A stretch of 64,000 nucleotides of DNA from Bimastos eiseni (lineage: Eukaryota > Annelida > Clitellata > Crassiclitellata > Lumbricidae): positions 13,943,961 to 14,007,960 of the forward strand of contig OY365810.1 of assembly GCA_959347315.1 (NCBI GenBank). Reading direction: 5' to 3'. The position numbers and the translations under genes are program-made. The notes beneath the pieces were generated by a model that ran no database searches, was not told where the DNA came from, and saw nothing but the letters and a program-made list of their open reading frames with translations. Below are positions 49,201-58,442 of the stretch, piece after piece (the first letter of the stretch is position 1; every line of letters begins with the position of its first letter).

Positions 49201-50153
49201 AACATCAGCAGCAGCAGCAGGTCATCAATACGTGGCATTCATAATTAGTATTAGTAAAGTGTTTCATAGAATTCGAAAAGGCCATTTATATTACAAACAA
49301 TTGTCACTAAAATATACCTTCTAAAAATAGTCATGTTAGTATATGCTTATATTAAAGTTTTATATAGATATATTCTGCAAATGATGGCAGGTTGGCGCAT
49401 GAAATGTAGGTCATTCACCATGGATATAACCTTTGAATTCATGCATATTTAGCAATGCAAATCTGGACGCCACATGCGTTAAAAGTCATTTTTCTCTAAA
49501 TTAAATATTTGAATTAAACGTTTTTAATTTCAGATGTCGATAGTAGACATATTGTTAAATTAAATATACCATAAAATAATTTCATGTGATTTTGACCTGT
49601 CTTACTGATTTCAGCCTTTAGTGCAAGATCTGGGAAGAAACAAGCGACAAGTTTTTTAAAATTTAGATTAGTTTTGAAAGGTGACTTTCTTTTCTTCTGG
49701 GTGGAATTGACTGCACATCAATGAATGAAGTTGGTTAATATTGTTTACTATTGATTTTTGCTGCTGATTGTTATAATAGTAAGAACATTTAACATGATAG
49801 CATCAAATTTCAATCAGAAAATTGGAAAATTAAACTAATGAAAATCAACTCAGAAGATTCGATTTGTTGTTCTCTCACTTTCGTTTTCCTAATTTATGAA
49901 AATGTGTTAATTGGTATTTCTTCTTCTTCAGATGGCACCACTTCCTGTCAATCCTGCAGGTCCAAGGTCACGACACTCCTCCTTTTCTGATGATGTTCAG
50001 AAGCCCCCACTGTCTCCTCGGCATTCTCTGTCGGCAAACAGCGTCAGTAGGAGTCGAGAACGACAGCCCAGAAGAACTGATCTACCGCCACCCATTGGCC
50101 AACCAAGGAAGGCATCGGCTGGTTCAAGAACAACATCACTGCCCTTTAGCTGA
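26739..50153 (+). CDS. Ankyrin-repeat protein, complete 15-exon gene, 979 residues
   Basis: Exons: 26739-26754, 30130-30528, 34617-34745, 35862-36016, 36870-37118, 37796-37871, 41085-41213, 42126-42313, 43313-43648, 45101-45209, 45958-46238, 47033-47108, 47813-48200, 49034-49220, 49932-50153 (TGA stop). All junctions are GT-AG and every phase agrees, totalling 2940 nt. The start sits in AGGATGG, a strong Kozak context. Residues 1-115 are a helical N-terminal region (FLLKLSDEVECAELRDAL). About nine ankyrin repeats follow (about 115-445), with signatures VHYACHNGNHEALQILI, IHWACTTKSKECL, VLHVAAEQG and PLILATMGGHGEVVNYLL; repeat five carries an acidic insert. Residues 448-979 look disordered, rich in Pro, Ser, Arg, acidic stretches, a run of seven Lys and a short Gln run. 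Ankyrin repeats bind proteins, so a scaffold role is likely. I cannot name the orthologue. Confidence 0.88.
28297..28751. mobile_element. hAT miniature element, 455 bp
   Basis: The ends TAGAGCTGTACCGAATA and TATTCGGTGCAGTCCTA are inverses. The flanking 8-bp repeat GTTTTAAC is perfect (28289-28296 and 28752-28759). The ends contain repeated ATTCGGCCGAAT palindromes. No transposase. Confidence 0.9.
29070..29255 (+). mobile_element. CR1/L2-like LINE 3' end
   Basis: Reads PWNQLPPVTHPSLQAWS near 29090. It then has a diverged terminal module (CACCTCTGACTAGTGC ... GTGGCACCATATAAATTTAA) with an A-rich end. Confidence 0.65.
29534..29698. mobile_element. hAT miniature element, 165 bp
   Basis: The ends CAGGGCTTGAAGTGGGA and TCCCACTTCAAGTCCTG are inverses with one mismatch. 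The flanking 8-bp repeat ACTCTGCC is perfect (29526-29533 and 29699-29706). The interior has a GGTATGGCATACC palindrome. One of the smallest elements in the window. Confidence 0.92.
30943..31704. mobile_element. hAT miniature element, 762 bp, with CA microsatellite
   Basis: The ends CAGTGATGGAGTCTAGTCCA and TGGACTTGAGTACCACATCACTG-like inverse frame arrays of GAGTCCGAGTCC. The flanking 8-bp repeat TTGCATAG is perfect (30935-30942 and 31705-31712). A CA/CG-rich microsatellite lies at 31418-31470. It sits in intron 2 of the ankyrin gene. Confidence 0.88.
31713..34616 (+). other. Rest of intron 2 of the ankyrin gene
   Basis: Non-coding. TA-rich microsatellites lie at 33477-33560 and a TACATACGTACG-type run at 34312-34375. 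No further repeat could be delimited. Confidence 0.5.
34994..35341. mobile_element. hAT-like miniature element, about 348 bp
   Basis: CAGTGTGTCTCAGACTTTTTGG at the left and GTTTGGGAAACACTG at the right are imperfect inverses. The inner flanks contain GGGACCGAC and GTCGGGACCC. A clear 8-bp duplication could not be fixed. It lies in intron 3 of the ankyrin gene. Confidence 0.65.
36579..36655. repeat. TA-rich and CATA microsatellite in intron 4
   Basis: A (TA)n run is followed by ACATACATACATAC. It lies 214 bp upstream of the exon at 36870. Confidence 0.9.
37321..37565. repeat. 27-bp minisatellite, about nine copies
   Basis: The unit TGTATGTTAGTATCCCTGTA plus TTTATAT recurs with a fixed 27-bp period and almost no change (one T to A near 37474). 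27 is a multiple of three, so frames stay open over it, but it lies in intron 5 of the ankyrin gene. Confidence 0.95.
37893..38336. repeat. 16-bp satellite TTCATTCATTCTTTTA in intron 6
   Basis: About 27 tandem copies starting only 21 bp after the exon end at 37871, with two units longer by one TTCA. It ends where a minus-strand LINE 3' module begins (38337). Confidence 0.95.
38337..38420 (-). mobile_element. LINE 3' terminal fragment
   Basis: Minus-strand remnant of the LINE terminal module, seen on the plus strand as GTAGCCCTTCAAGACACC followed by TCTCAGGAGCGCTCC. The adjacent TTCATTCA satellite lies where the LINE tail should be. Confidence 0.6.
38541..39188. repeat. 40-bp minisatellite, 16 copies with variant units
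   Basis: The unit is TCATTGGTCATCAGATCCAT followed by GATGATCGAGTTCATTCTAA. Three first-half variants (ATTGGTCA, ATGTGGTA, AATTGGTCA) are interspersed. The order B-B-C-A occurs at copies 6-9 and 13-16, suggesting higher-order amplification. Lies in intron 6. Confidence 0.95.
39189..40264 (+). other. Intron 6, unremarkable part
   Basis: No gene is visible. A CA microsatellite lies at 40203-40253. Confidence 0.5.
40265..41037 (-). mobile_element. hAT (Charlie-like) deletion derivative with transposase remnant, 773 bp
   Basis: CAGTGGTTCTCAACCTTTTG and GGTTGAGAATCACTG are typical hAT ends. Flanks TATTGATG and TGATAATG match at only 5 of 8 positions. The minus strand at 40744-40469 encodes YPELSDKATSLLLPFATTYL, then CEIGFSAMTAIKTKHRNRL, the C-terminal dimerisation segment of this transposase group. 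The right end lies 47 bp from the acceptor of the ankyrin exon at 41085. Confidence 0.8.
41381..41530. repeat. 16-bp minisatellite in intron 7
   Basis: AGCAGCGATGGTACTG repeated about nine times, with GAGC/GGGC and CAGC/CATC variants. Confidence 0.95.
42643..43221. mobile_element. TAGGGATGAACC-type miniature element, disrupted copy
   Basis: The right end GGTTCATCCCTA and the interior (TTTTCTGTTTTGAAAATGAA, TGACAATCGACCTA) match the copy at 59101-59677. The left end is decayed. It is interrupted by a smaller hAT element at 43015-43209. Lies in intron 8. Confidence 0.7.
43015..43209. mobile_element. hAT miniature element, 195 bp, nested
   Basis: The ends CAGGGTCGCACCGAG and CTCGGTACGGCCCTG are inverses. 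The flanking 8-bp repeat CTTGGTTC is perfect (43007-43014 and 43210-43217). Inside, CAGGGCGCAATT occurs three times. It inserted into the older element at 42643-43221. Confidence 0.92.
44221..44450 (+). mobile_element. tRNA-derived SINE, copy 1
   Basis: The tRNA-like head carries an A-box-like TGGCCGATCTGATAGAGCGG and a B-box-like AGTTCAACCCTC. The conserved body follows (ACCTTGAGCAAGTCCTTC, ACAATTGCTCTGCAG) and it ends AATAAAAAAAA. The CCTTGAGCAAG phrase is also known from vertebrate V-SINE-type bodies. Lies in intron 9 of the ankyrin gene. Confidence 0.8.
45471..45525. repeat. AATAT/AACAT simple repeat
   Basis: ATAATATAATAACATA units. Lies in intron 10 of the ankyrin gene. Confidence 0.85.
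46365..46480 (+). mobile_element. LINE reverse transcriptase fragment
   Basis: Reads FAKAFDRVPH, RT motif A, followed by decayed sequence. Lies in intron 11. Confidence 0.65.
46694..46880 (+). mobile_element. tRNA-derived SINE, copy 2 (5' truncated or diverged)
   Basis: Shares GGACCTTGAGCAAGTCCTTC and CACAATTGCTCGGCA with the copy at 44221. The head is recognisable only from GGGTTCGATCC (B box) at 46731. Lies in intron 11. Confidence 0.75.
47290..47770. mobile_element. Two LINE 3' terminal fragments in intron 12
   Basis: At 47297-47345 a minus-strand module (TTTATATAGCACCTCTCATATCAGAGG). At 47715-47770 a plus-strand module (GCGCCTCTGAGTAGAAATC, GAAGGGGCACTATATAAATG) with a GATTACATTACATAA tail, ending 43 bp before the exon at 47813. 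Confidence 0.65.
48360..49015. repeat. TCA/TCG and GAT microsatellites plus LINE 3' end in intron 13
   Basis: TCATCATCG-type repeats lie at 48360-48445. A minus-strand LINE module (TTTATATAGCGCCCCTTCAAG) lies at 48694-48740. GAT-rich sequence runs from 48775 to 49015, up to 19 bp before the exon at 49034. Confidence 0.8.
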
Positions 50154-50728
50154 AGCCGAAATTAAACGACTGGCGCCTCTGGTCTACTCTGATTGGCTGA
50201 CGGAGACCCGCATTGTGTAACCATGGAGATTACATGTAGCGCTTTTCTTATGATTTTTATTTGATTTTTATTTAACTTTTATTACGTTCGTACGTTTTCC
50301 ATTTTCAACAGACTCTTGTTTGGTTCTTGAGTAATGACGTAGCAGCCTTTATGACCAGTGTGCTGAGGCATAGCCCTCTGGATTCCTGCCAATAGGAGTC
50401 TGAATCTGGGCTGACAGCTGTGGGATTTTCATAAAGTTTTAAATTTTGTAAGATGCAAATGTCAGGTACAGTGCTGCAAGCAAAAAAAATTTCCAAAAAC
50501 AGTCGAAGACACCCAGAACACCAGTGAAAGGAAAATAACTTCAAGAGTGCATTCTTGGTCGCTCCAAAAAATGCATACTTTGTCACTTCAGGAACCTATG
50601 CTTGGTCATTACAAGAAAACATACTTAGTAACTCCACAAATGCTAGTATGTATATAAAGGCACTTCCGTATATGTTAGAATTTTAAACAGCCAAGATCAC
50701 ATGTCTTAGTTCTATAGTGTAGAATAAA
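50154..50728 (+). other. 3' UTR of the ankyrin gene, first AATAAA signal
   Basis: After the TGA at 50151-50153 the first AATAAA is at 50723-50728. Which signal is used is unknown. Confidence 0.4.
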
Positions 50729-52959
50729 ATTGGGATCCTAAAAGTGTCCATTTAGCATTGAAAGGAGGAGCTATGGGTGATCTTGCCTGAAAAACCTTCA
50801 CAATATTGTAAAAATCAGTATTGAAAAAATCAACTCTGTTTCAGATAAATAAGTCCGAAATTTCTTTATCCATTTACAATGCAGTAGATTTCAGTATTAA
50901 ATCAAATTGTACTGGTGAGAATTTTCTCAGGTACATAATTATGCATATTTTTATTGATATTATCCAAAATGGGCCACAAGCAGAGCGCAGTGTGTCTATA
51001 TCCTATAGAATAGTATTTCACTGTGCATCTAAAATATAATCTAGATTTGTATGGAAAGGGTTAGACAACTCTACATTTACTGATAGATTGCCACGCTGTA
51101 TGGGTTTTAAATTACTGATGTACCTTAAATTGAACAATTAGGATTATATGTATTAACCTGAGAATGAAAAATATATGCTGTCCGTGTGTTTTCCATTTGT
51201 CTTTGAGTGATCTTCTAAAACTTTAGTTTAAGTTTTGTGCCTGCTTATTATCTTTTTGTGTTTGATTTCTTTAGATTAAATAATTTAACCTTTTATAAAA
51301 AAATCCAGCTTATGGATTTTTGCAAGAGAAAACATTCGAGTTCAGGATCGAAGCATTAAGTCCTATTTATTTTGTTTTAGGAAACAATTTGCCAATTAAT
51401 CCATTCAGTATTCAATAATCTATCTGGTAGGTATTAAGGAACAACTTGAAGAGTCAAATTGTTGGAGATATTTCAAAGTAGAAAGGCAGCTGAGAGAAAG
51501 CGCTGTACAGTGCGTCAGAACAGGGAGGTCTGGATGCCTCCAATTTCAGGTAAGTAGGGATATCTTTTGAGTCTAAGGGGGAATTTCTTGCCTTCCTGAC
51601 ACTTGGGACCGGGAGTTTACCTCCATCACTCAGGGGGTATTGACACCACTGGTGCTGTGGAAGGCAACAGTATTGGCACTTTAATGACAAGAATGTACCT
51701 AAGGCAAATGGGAAATCAATGCGTTGTTAAAACAATCGTTATCAATTGATAGTATTACTATTATTATTATTATCTTGTTTTAGTATTATCTTTGTTGTTG
51801 TTGTTGTTATTATCATCATACCAATGTTATTGTAATGTAATGACTATTCTCATAATCTCTATTGTAGTTTGTTGCTATCATTATCATCCCTGTATGTGTC
51901 ATTATTTTCTTGTTGATGTCCTCTTGGGTTGGGTGACTGTGTATATCGGAGTAGTTTGCAAACAGTATCGTAGCTTCATATTTTGGGCTCTAACAGTTCT
52001 ACCAGAATTCCAGGGCACTCTTTTGTACTTTGTCGGCTTGGAGATTGGGACTTTTAGCCAGGTTTTGATTGCACTGCAGACTGGTGGGCATAGTGCATGG
52101 TGGACTTTGATTGTCTGCTGGTAAAGACTTTCGTAAGATTTGAGCGATATATGGTGATCTGATAGAAATTGTCACTTCAAACTGAATTGCTTCCTACTAA
52201 GAGTTTAATCCAGAGGTTGTACATTTTCGTATTTCTGTGATATGTGGTTTAAGGTTGATTTGAATTGTCATTGTAATGTAAGGTTTTGAGGCATTTTAAA
52301 TAGTACTTGAGAATCGCCTTTCGTTATTAATCCAGTGTAATTACAATGTATTTTTGACTGATTTATTTATTTATTTATCAAGTTTTTCCATATTCTTTGC
52401 TTCTGAGTATTCGTCTTAAGGTCACGTGACTTTTGATTTTGTAGCCAATGATGTTTGTTTGGAGGTTTGATACTTGACAAAGCTGCTTAATCAAAACCGG
52501 GCTCCACAAGTTTAAAAGTTGGAGATTATTGCTGGAACATGTGAGGAGCATTTAAAATGAAACTGAAAAGTTTGGAACTTTGAGCCATAAAAATCCTGAT
52601 GAAGGTCTTCTCTGCATGGTAGTAAATTCTTGCCCATTACATTACGCATTTGTTTTGTGAGTTCACTGTACCCATCATGTTAAATGTTCTTATTATTATA
52701 AAAACTTACTCGTAACATGACTTCTGTTATAACGCAGTTGCAGACTTGGATTCCACATGTTATTCAGCTTTAGAAAGGAGACCTTGTTACAATCTGGTCA
52801 ATTCTCTGACTCCAAAAGTGGTTTGGTAGTGATGTTCTAATGTACATAATTATGTACATACAATTGTTAGATAGCTGATATAACAGTGCTGCTGCAGAGA
52901 TTCTTTGAATTGGTTCTATATAAATGTCTGTTATGTATCATTTATTGCACATATCAAAA
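50729..52959. other. Intergenic AT-rich sequence
   Basis: No gene or delimited repeat. A short TTG/ATT simple stretch lies near 51755-51820. Confidence 0.45.
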
Positions 52960-53740
52960 TAGTTGTATTATTTAGTACCTGGTATTGTATATACGAATTT
53001 CTAAAGCGCATCTCACAGTACAACCTAATCAGAGGCGCTCCCTGCGAGAAAAGAGAAAAGAAAAGAGTACGGGCAGCAACAGTAGTACCTGCAGTTAAGA
53101 TCATAGAGTGAGTCGTAAAGAGGAGAAGGGGTCAGATCCCCCGACAGCTCAAAGATATGTCAGGTGATAGAAACTCGATAGAAAGAGGTTAGAGATGTGT
53201 TCGTTGAACAAAATAGCGCTGTCATGAGTATCGCCCAAGTCACGAACACTAATCAAGAAGGTGAACAATGGAAACTGCTAAAAAAGTAGGTCATAGTCAA
53301 GTTTAAGGAGCTGCTGGCAAGTGCCAGGCAAGATCAGCTGAGTTTTTGAAGAATTTAGAGAGAGGCAATTTGAGTACATCCGTACATCCAATAGTGGATT
53401 TCTGAAGAAAGAGATTTAATATATTGAGAAGGGACTAGTTGATCAACCGGCAGAGTATGAACTATGGCATGAACATCATCAGCACACAGGTGTCCACGAC
53501 AGAATGTCTAGCACAAAGTAGAGGGATGTTATAAGTGATAATGATGATTTTATAGGGATGCATGGAGCCTCAAGGAACCCGACATATAACTGGTACCAAA
53601 AGGGTGCGGGCATCACCTAGAATCACCATTTGTGAGGGATCTATCAGACAGGACATCCAGCAATGGAGTTCTCAAGAAATAAACTCAATAGATTGAGAAG
53701 GGACAAGTTGATCAACAATTAATCAATTACTGATGTAACA
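52960..53740. mobile_element. Diverged LINE-related fragment
   Basis: At 52990-53050 the LINE terminal module appears in minus orientation (AATTTCTAAAGCGCATCTC ... CAGAGGCGCTCCCTGCG). The GA-rich sequence after it (to about 53740) has internal near-repeats such as TTTCTGAAGAAAGAGATTTA / ATTGAGAAGGGACTAGTTGA, but no recognised coding motif. Confidence 0.5.
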
Positions 53741-56144
53741 CTGTGTTGAGGTTCGTTTATCTAAAGTCTTTAAATCCAGATAACTGCAGATCTAGTAAGT
53801 AGTTAGCTGTTAGTGACTTACAATAGATTGGGTAATTCTGGTAGTTCTGCCTACTTTCTTTTCATTAAATTGTTTACATGTGCACGAGTTGTTAGCATCT
53901 TGATGACCTGTTTGTTAATAATTTAACTTTAATCCTTCCAAATTGTAGTTTAACATACCTATGCTGTACATGATGTTAGTGTGCAGTTGCTATTTATTAA
54001 TCAGCAATATCCACTGCATTTGCATTGTTTTTCGATCAGTTATAAATGAATTATTGTAAGTTACACTAGTGGTTGTCACCATACCATAATTTATTATTCC
54101 TAGTTATGTATTTGCTTCGTGGAATGAGTTGACTGACTCTATCTTGTTAGAGGCCTCAATTTCTCAAGGTCCTGTATGTATGTGGAATGCTGCTGAAAAT
54201 ATTAATTGTTTAATAAACTTATAAAATTCCAGTTGATATCGGTTGTATGACAGTGACTTGTGGTGCAGTTCATTTCTCACAAATGCTTGGTATGCATCTA
54301 CAGTCTATGCTCTGGCACAATATAAATGTAGGGAAATTATTTAAATTATTGTTAACCAATGGTACTTTTTCATGTGATTTGATTGTTATTCTGGCTCCAG
54401 ATGTTTGAGATTAAAAACGTTGGCTTTGTATAAACAGTTGGCCAGTATCATTACTGTATTTATTACCAACAGTATTCTGGTTATGTTTCATAATTGTAGA
54501 GTGATATACTATTTTTAATAAGAAAACACTGTTGTCATTTGGAGTTTTCGATTGACTGGCCTCATCTTCCTTCTTGATGTTTAGGGTAATTTTTGTAGAT
54601 GTGGGTTACTGGCTACTTTTGAGTAATGCAACAATGATAAGGCATTTATATAGCGCTTTTACTAGGCTTTCAATGTCTGCTGTAATGACTTAGCTTCATA
54701 GTTAACTGCTTATAGTTTGTATCTGTTAATGGTTTATCATTAGTCAGTCATCTTGGTTGGGTTAGAACTGATTTTAAATGGTCATTGCCTTCTCATGTGT
54801 CCTCCATTTACTGACTGTGATTTGCTTAAAATGATGAACACTGTCACATCAGCAGCAATGAAGAGGATCCTTGATTGAGTGGAAATAGAGAGTGTGACTA
54901 ATCATTCCTATGCAATAGTAAATAATAACTAAAATTAATGCAAGATGTAGGGATGTATGTTGGTCTACTGATTACAATGCTGTTACTTCAGTCTAGATTT
55001 TGAGTGTTCAGATCCTGCTATGGTCAGAATCATAAGGGCACTTTAGAATTTGTGTTTCCACACTGAAATCATAATATTATATGAAAAAATAATACATTAA
55101 TATAGCATTGAAAGGAGGCAAATTGGGCAGCTGAAAAACCTTTCCGGGCTATCATTCAGTAAGAGTATATTAACTATACATGTTTGCAAGTCTGTCTACT
55201 ATAACATCCATGATATTCACAGGATACAAGAGTTTTAGTATCACCGAGACCAAGTTCTAAATTAGAAGTCCAGCTATTTAAGTTTACATGACCCAAATTG
55301 TCGGCAACGAACTATCAACCTCTCCCAACTCGTCGCTTCGTGATGTTCGAAATGTTGTTGTCTTTTGAAATAATATTTCTTACATTCATATTCATATTCG
55401 AAGCGTCATTGTTTTGTTACCATAACGACTAATTTCAACACTCAATTTCACTGATTCAGTTGCAATAGTCTATTTTTTTTACCTCTTTGTCCATCTGTCT
55501 CTCGGAGATAATTGCTTACAACATTCAACATTACAGTCAAGACTACATTTCAGTCAATTAACTTCAGTCTATGCTGATTCCACAGACATCTCTTTATCAG
55601 TTCTTAACTCTTTCAACCAGGTCCTCTACTCTTTCAACCAGATTCTCCAACATCGTAAATCTGACTATTCAGTGGACTAGGACAGTTCTCGACTGGTGCC
55701 CAATGTCCGTTGTTGGCCATGCCTTGCCTTAGACTCTGGGACTCAATTCCGACAAAAGTTCTTTCTCCCTAAACTGTTTCACTGCCATTTCAGACACCCG
55801 CTATCACTTTTGACTTTCCAACATTTCTGAATCTCCAAACACAGCGAATAATTTGAATCCGTCTTTAAATTATTCGTCTTTATAAACACACATACGCTAC
55901 CTTTATAAAGGTGCGCATAGTGCGCTATGTAGGCCTACGCATACTAAAAAATATGACGTCATATTATTCTATGCCATTTTTTTTTATTTCGTGGATTGGT
56001 GCGTTGTCTTTTGCAAGATTTAAATCGGGCATTGTGGTTATTGAGCTTAGATTTTAGATGTAATACTGAATTATTTGAAAGTTTAAGAGTGTAATACTTT
56101 CGTGACTTGACACGTTTAGAAGTGAAAGTTTTTGCCAATTTTAA
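53741..56144. other. Intergenic sequence between the two plus-strand genes
   Basis: One short LINE terminal module in minus orientation lies at 54645-54665 (TTTATATAGCGCTTTTACTAG). Otherwise nothing is recognised. The promoter of the MIF4G gene should lie in the last part if the first exon guess is right. Confidence 0.4.
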
Positions 56145-56219
56145 ATGGAGGTAACAATAAACGAGTTTCTGTCGAAACCAGGTCTCGTTAAGTTTAGCCT
56201 TCGAAGAACTAGTACAATG
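56145..56219 (+). CDS. Candidate first exon of the MIF4G gene (doubtful)
   Basis: An ATG directly preceded by an in-frame TAA opens 25 codons (MEVTINEFLSKPG...) that end at a possible donor ATG|GTATTA in phase 0. That phase fits the exon at 58443. The Kozak -3 base is T, and the donor is only fair. It is proposed only because phase and position fit; another first exon may exist. Confidence 0.3.
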
Positions 56220-57049
56220 GTATTAATAATAATAATAAATCCGCTCGTGAAGCTACCCTTAGATGCATGCAAGGAATGAAGTCTTACCAGCTTCTTAGCT
56301 TTGGCATACACGAGGACGCATAAATTGACCGCTCAAATCAAGGAATTTTCTTTTGTGTTTGTAAAAACGCAATAGCAACACTCAGTATAAATGCCTACTA
56401 AAATTTGGGAAGTTATCAATATAATATTTATTTAATTTAAATGCTGCAAATGTTTAGCATAGGTTGTTAATCGAGTCACTTTTGTGATATTTAAACAATG
56501 CTTAGCCTGCTCATATTTATTTTTAGATCGGTGTACTATTAAACCTGAAGGACTAAAAGGCCACCGCTGATGTGCCATAAAACCAACCAAATCAAAATAA
56601 ATCAGTCAAGTCATTATCTTTTATACGAAATCATCTCCTTGAAGATGAACGTGTTATTCTACATTACAGTGTACATAAATTGCATAATTTAGGACTGAGT
56701 TTTTGGAGGTAGTAGACTTCTGACCTATTTTTTATTATTAGGATCTAGAAAGGTCCTAATTTTATTATTATTAATACTATTGTACCATTAAAATGTACTC
56801 GAATAAATTTTCTTTCAAACTCTAATGAAATAAAGCGAGAACAGAGTTGTATAGAGGCAGGGCTTAAATTCTTTTACATTCCGTATGTATTGAGTATTTT
56901 TAGGAGTAATTTAAAAGCATGGTTATTCCTTTTCTTTTTTATTCTTGAAAAATATTGTGAAAGCGGAATGTCACAATGGATAATGATTTCCCTTGAAGAA
57001 CAACTGAATAGATAAAAGTTTGTTGGAGAAGAAAAGGAAATTGTAATTT

Positions 57050-57250
57050 TCCATCTGTTGGAATGGTCTCCCACCTACTGTCAGATTGGCCTACTCAGTA
57101 GACTCATTTAAAACTAAACTGAAAGTTTTTCTTTTTTTTAAGGCTTATCCTGTCTGCTGACTTTTGTTTTAGGTTGTACGGCGCCCTTGTAGTGGTTTGG
57201 GCCGTGTCTACGGCGCCATATAAATCTGCGTTATTATGATTATTAAGAAT
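57050..57250 (+). mobile_element. CR1/L2-like LINE 3' end
   Basis: Reads GRPPTVRLAYSVDSFKTKLK-like at about 57064-57125, typical of the last RT residues. Then a terminal module with paired GGCGCC (CGGCGCCCTTGTAG ... CTACGGCGCCATATAAA) and an ATTATGATTATTAAG tail. Confidence 0.7.
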
Positions 57251-57852
57251 AACATGTACTATTTAGAAACATTTTCTGAGATCGATTAGATACAGTGATA
57301 ATCGAATTATGACCCTAATGTTCAACTGGATTGTCATGTCTGGAACAATGTATAAATGTATGTATGTATGTGGTTGTGTGATATGTGTACAGACGTAGAG
57401 TGAATGCTATTGTACACGCAAAGTTTCATTTGTGACAGCTTTGTTCTCTCAGTAAGCGAGTATGGAATTGAGCATCTGCTATAAAAAAATTAAGAATAGT
57501 GTTATTATTCAAACTTTCGTTGCTGGACGTATCTGGAATTTTTTGAAAAGTTATCTGGAGATTCAGGGAATTTTGAAACAATAAATGAGTGGGAGCCATG
57601 ATTTTGAGTAATCAATGTAAATCTTTCTTTTAAAAAAATTGCAAAAGTTATATATTGCTCAGGTTTCGTTGAGTACCAATGAACACAAGCTCAGTCTACT
57701 GTGCTTATTGTTTTGCCATTTGACATATAAGAAAAGTATATGAAAATGTATAAAGTTATCCTGTTGTGGTTTCGATGTTCTTAATACAGCCAAGAAATAC
57801 AGTTACTGAAACATTTCTCTAAGCACTGCTGTTATTTGGACACATTTGTAGA

Positions 57853-58030
57853 ATGGATAATGAGAAAAAAATAAAGAGTGTAATGACAGGAATTATGGTG
57901 GGAACAGGAAGAAGAGGAAGACCTTACAGAGAATGGCTAGATGACATTGAAGACGGGTGTGGAACCAATATACATAGCTTATTACAGCTAACCCAAGACA
58001 GAGGAACATGGAGAACAATGGTCAAATTAT
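57853..58030 (+). mobile_element. LINE ORF2 C-terminal fragment
   Basis: The open frame GTGRRGRPYREWLDDIE followed by LTQDRGTWRTMV is the characteristic GRP-W-DDI...DR-W tail of many endonuclease-reverse transcriptases (for example of the Jockey/RTE groups). It ends at the tail of the SINE at 58041. Only the final part of ORF2 is left. Confidence 0.75.
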
Positions 58031-58034
58031 TATT

Positions 58035-58248
58035 ATTATTACTGAAATTTGATACCGCCCTTCTTCCAACATCTTTTGCTCAGAAGTGCATACACACGCC
58101 TCGACGGCGCAATTGCAGTTGTACTGCAGAGCAATGGTGCGCAAAGGACTTGCTCAAGGTCCCTACACAATGACTGACGCCTCAGACGCTCAGCACACAC
58201 TGAACGTTACGAGCTGACCGCTCTAACCGATCAGCCACTGTGTCACAC
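58035..58248 (-). mobile_element. tRNA-derived SINE, copy 3 (near full length)
   Basis: The minus strand runs from a tRNA-like head (GTGGCTGATCGGTTAGAGCGG) through ACCTTGAGCAAGTCCTTTGC and GCAGTACAACTGCAATTG to a 3' end with AGAAGGGCGGTATCAAATTT and a TAATAATAATAA tail. It is the reverse orientation of copy 1 and very similar. It lies 195 bp upstream of the MIF4G exon at 58443. Confidence 0.85.
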
Positions 58249-58442
58249 CAATGTGCAGTGGACAACTGGACATCTATGGGCTTTCACCCAATGGATTCTG
58301 ATGATGATGATGATGATGTTTATACACTCATACAGGATACTCATACATACTTATATACTCATACACTTACAGGAGTGTATAAACATTACAGCTTAAAAAT
58401 AATGAGACTTCAATTAGAGTGTCTTATTCCTTCATGTTTTAG

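Noticed and set aside
51792..52124. 110-residue frame with hydrophobic segments in the intergenic region
   Set aside because: No homology recognised, no splice context, and it begins in TTG/ATT simple sequence.
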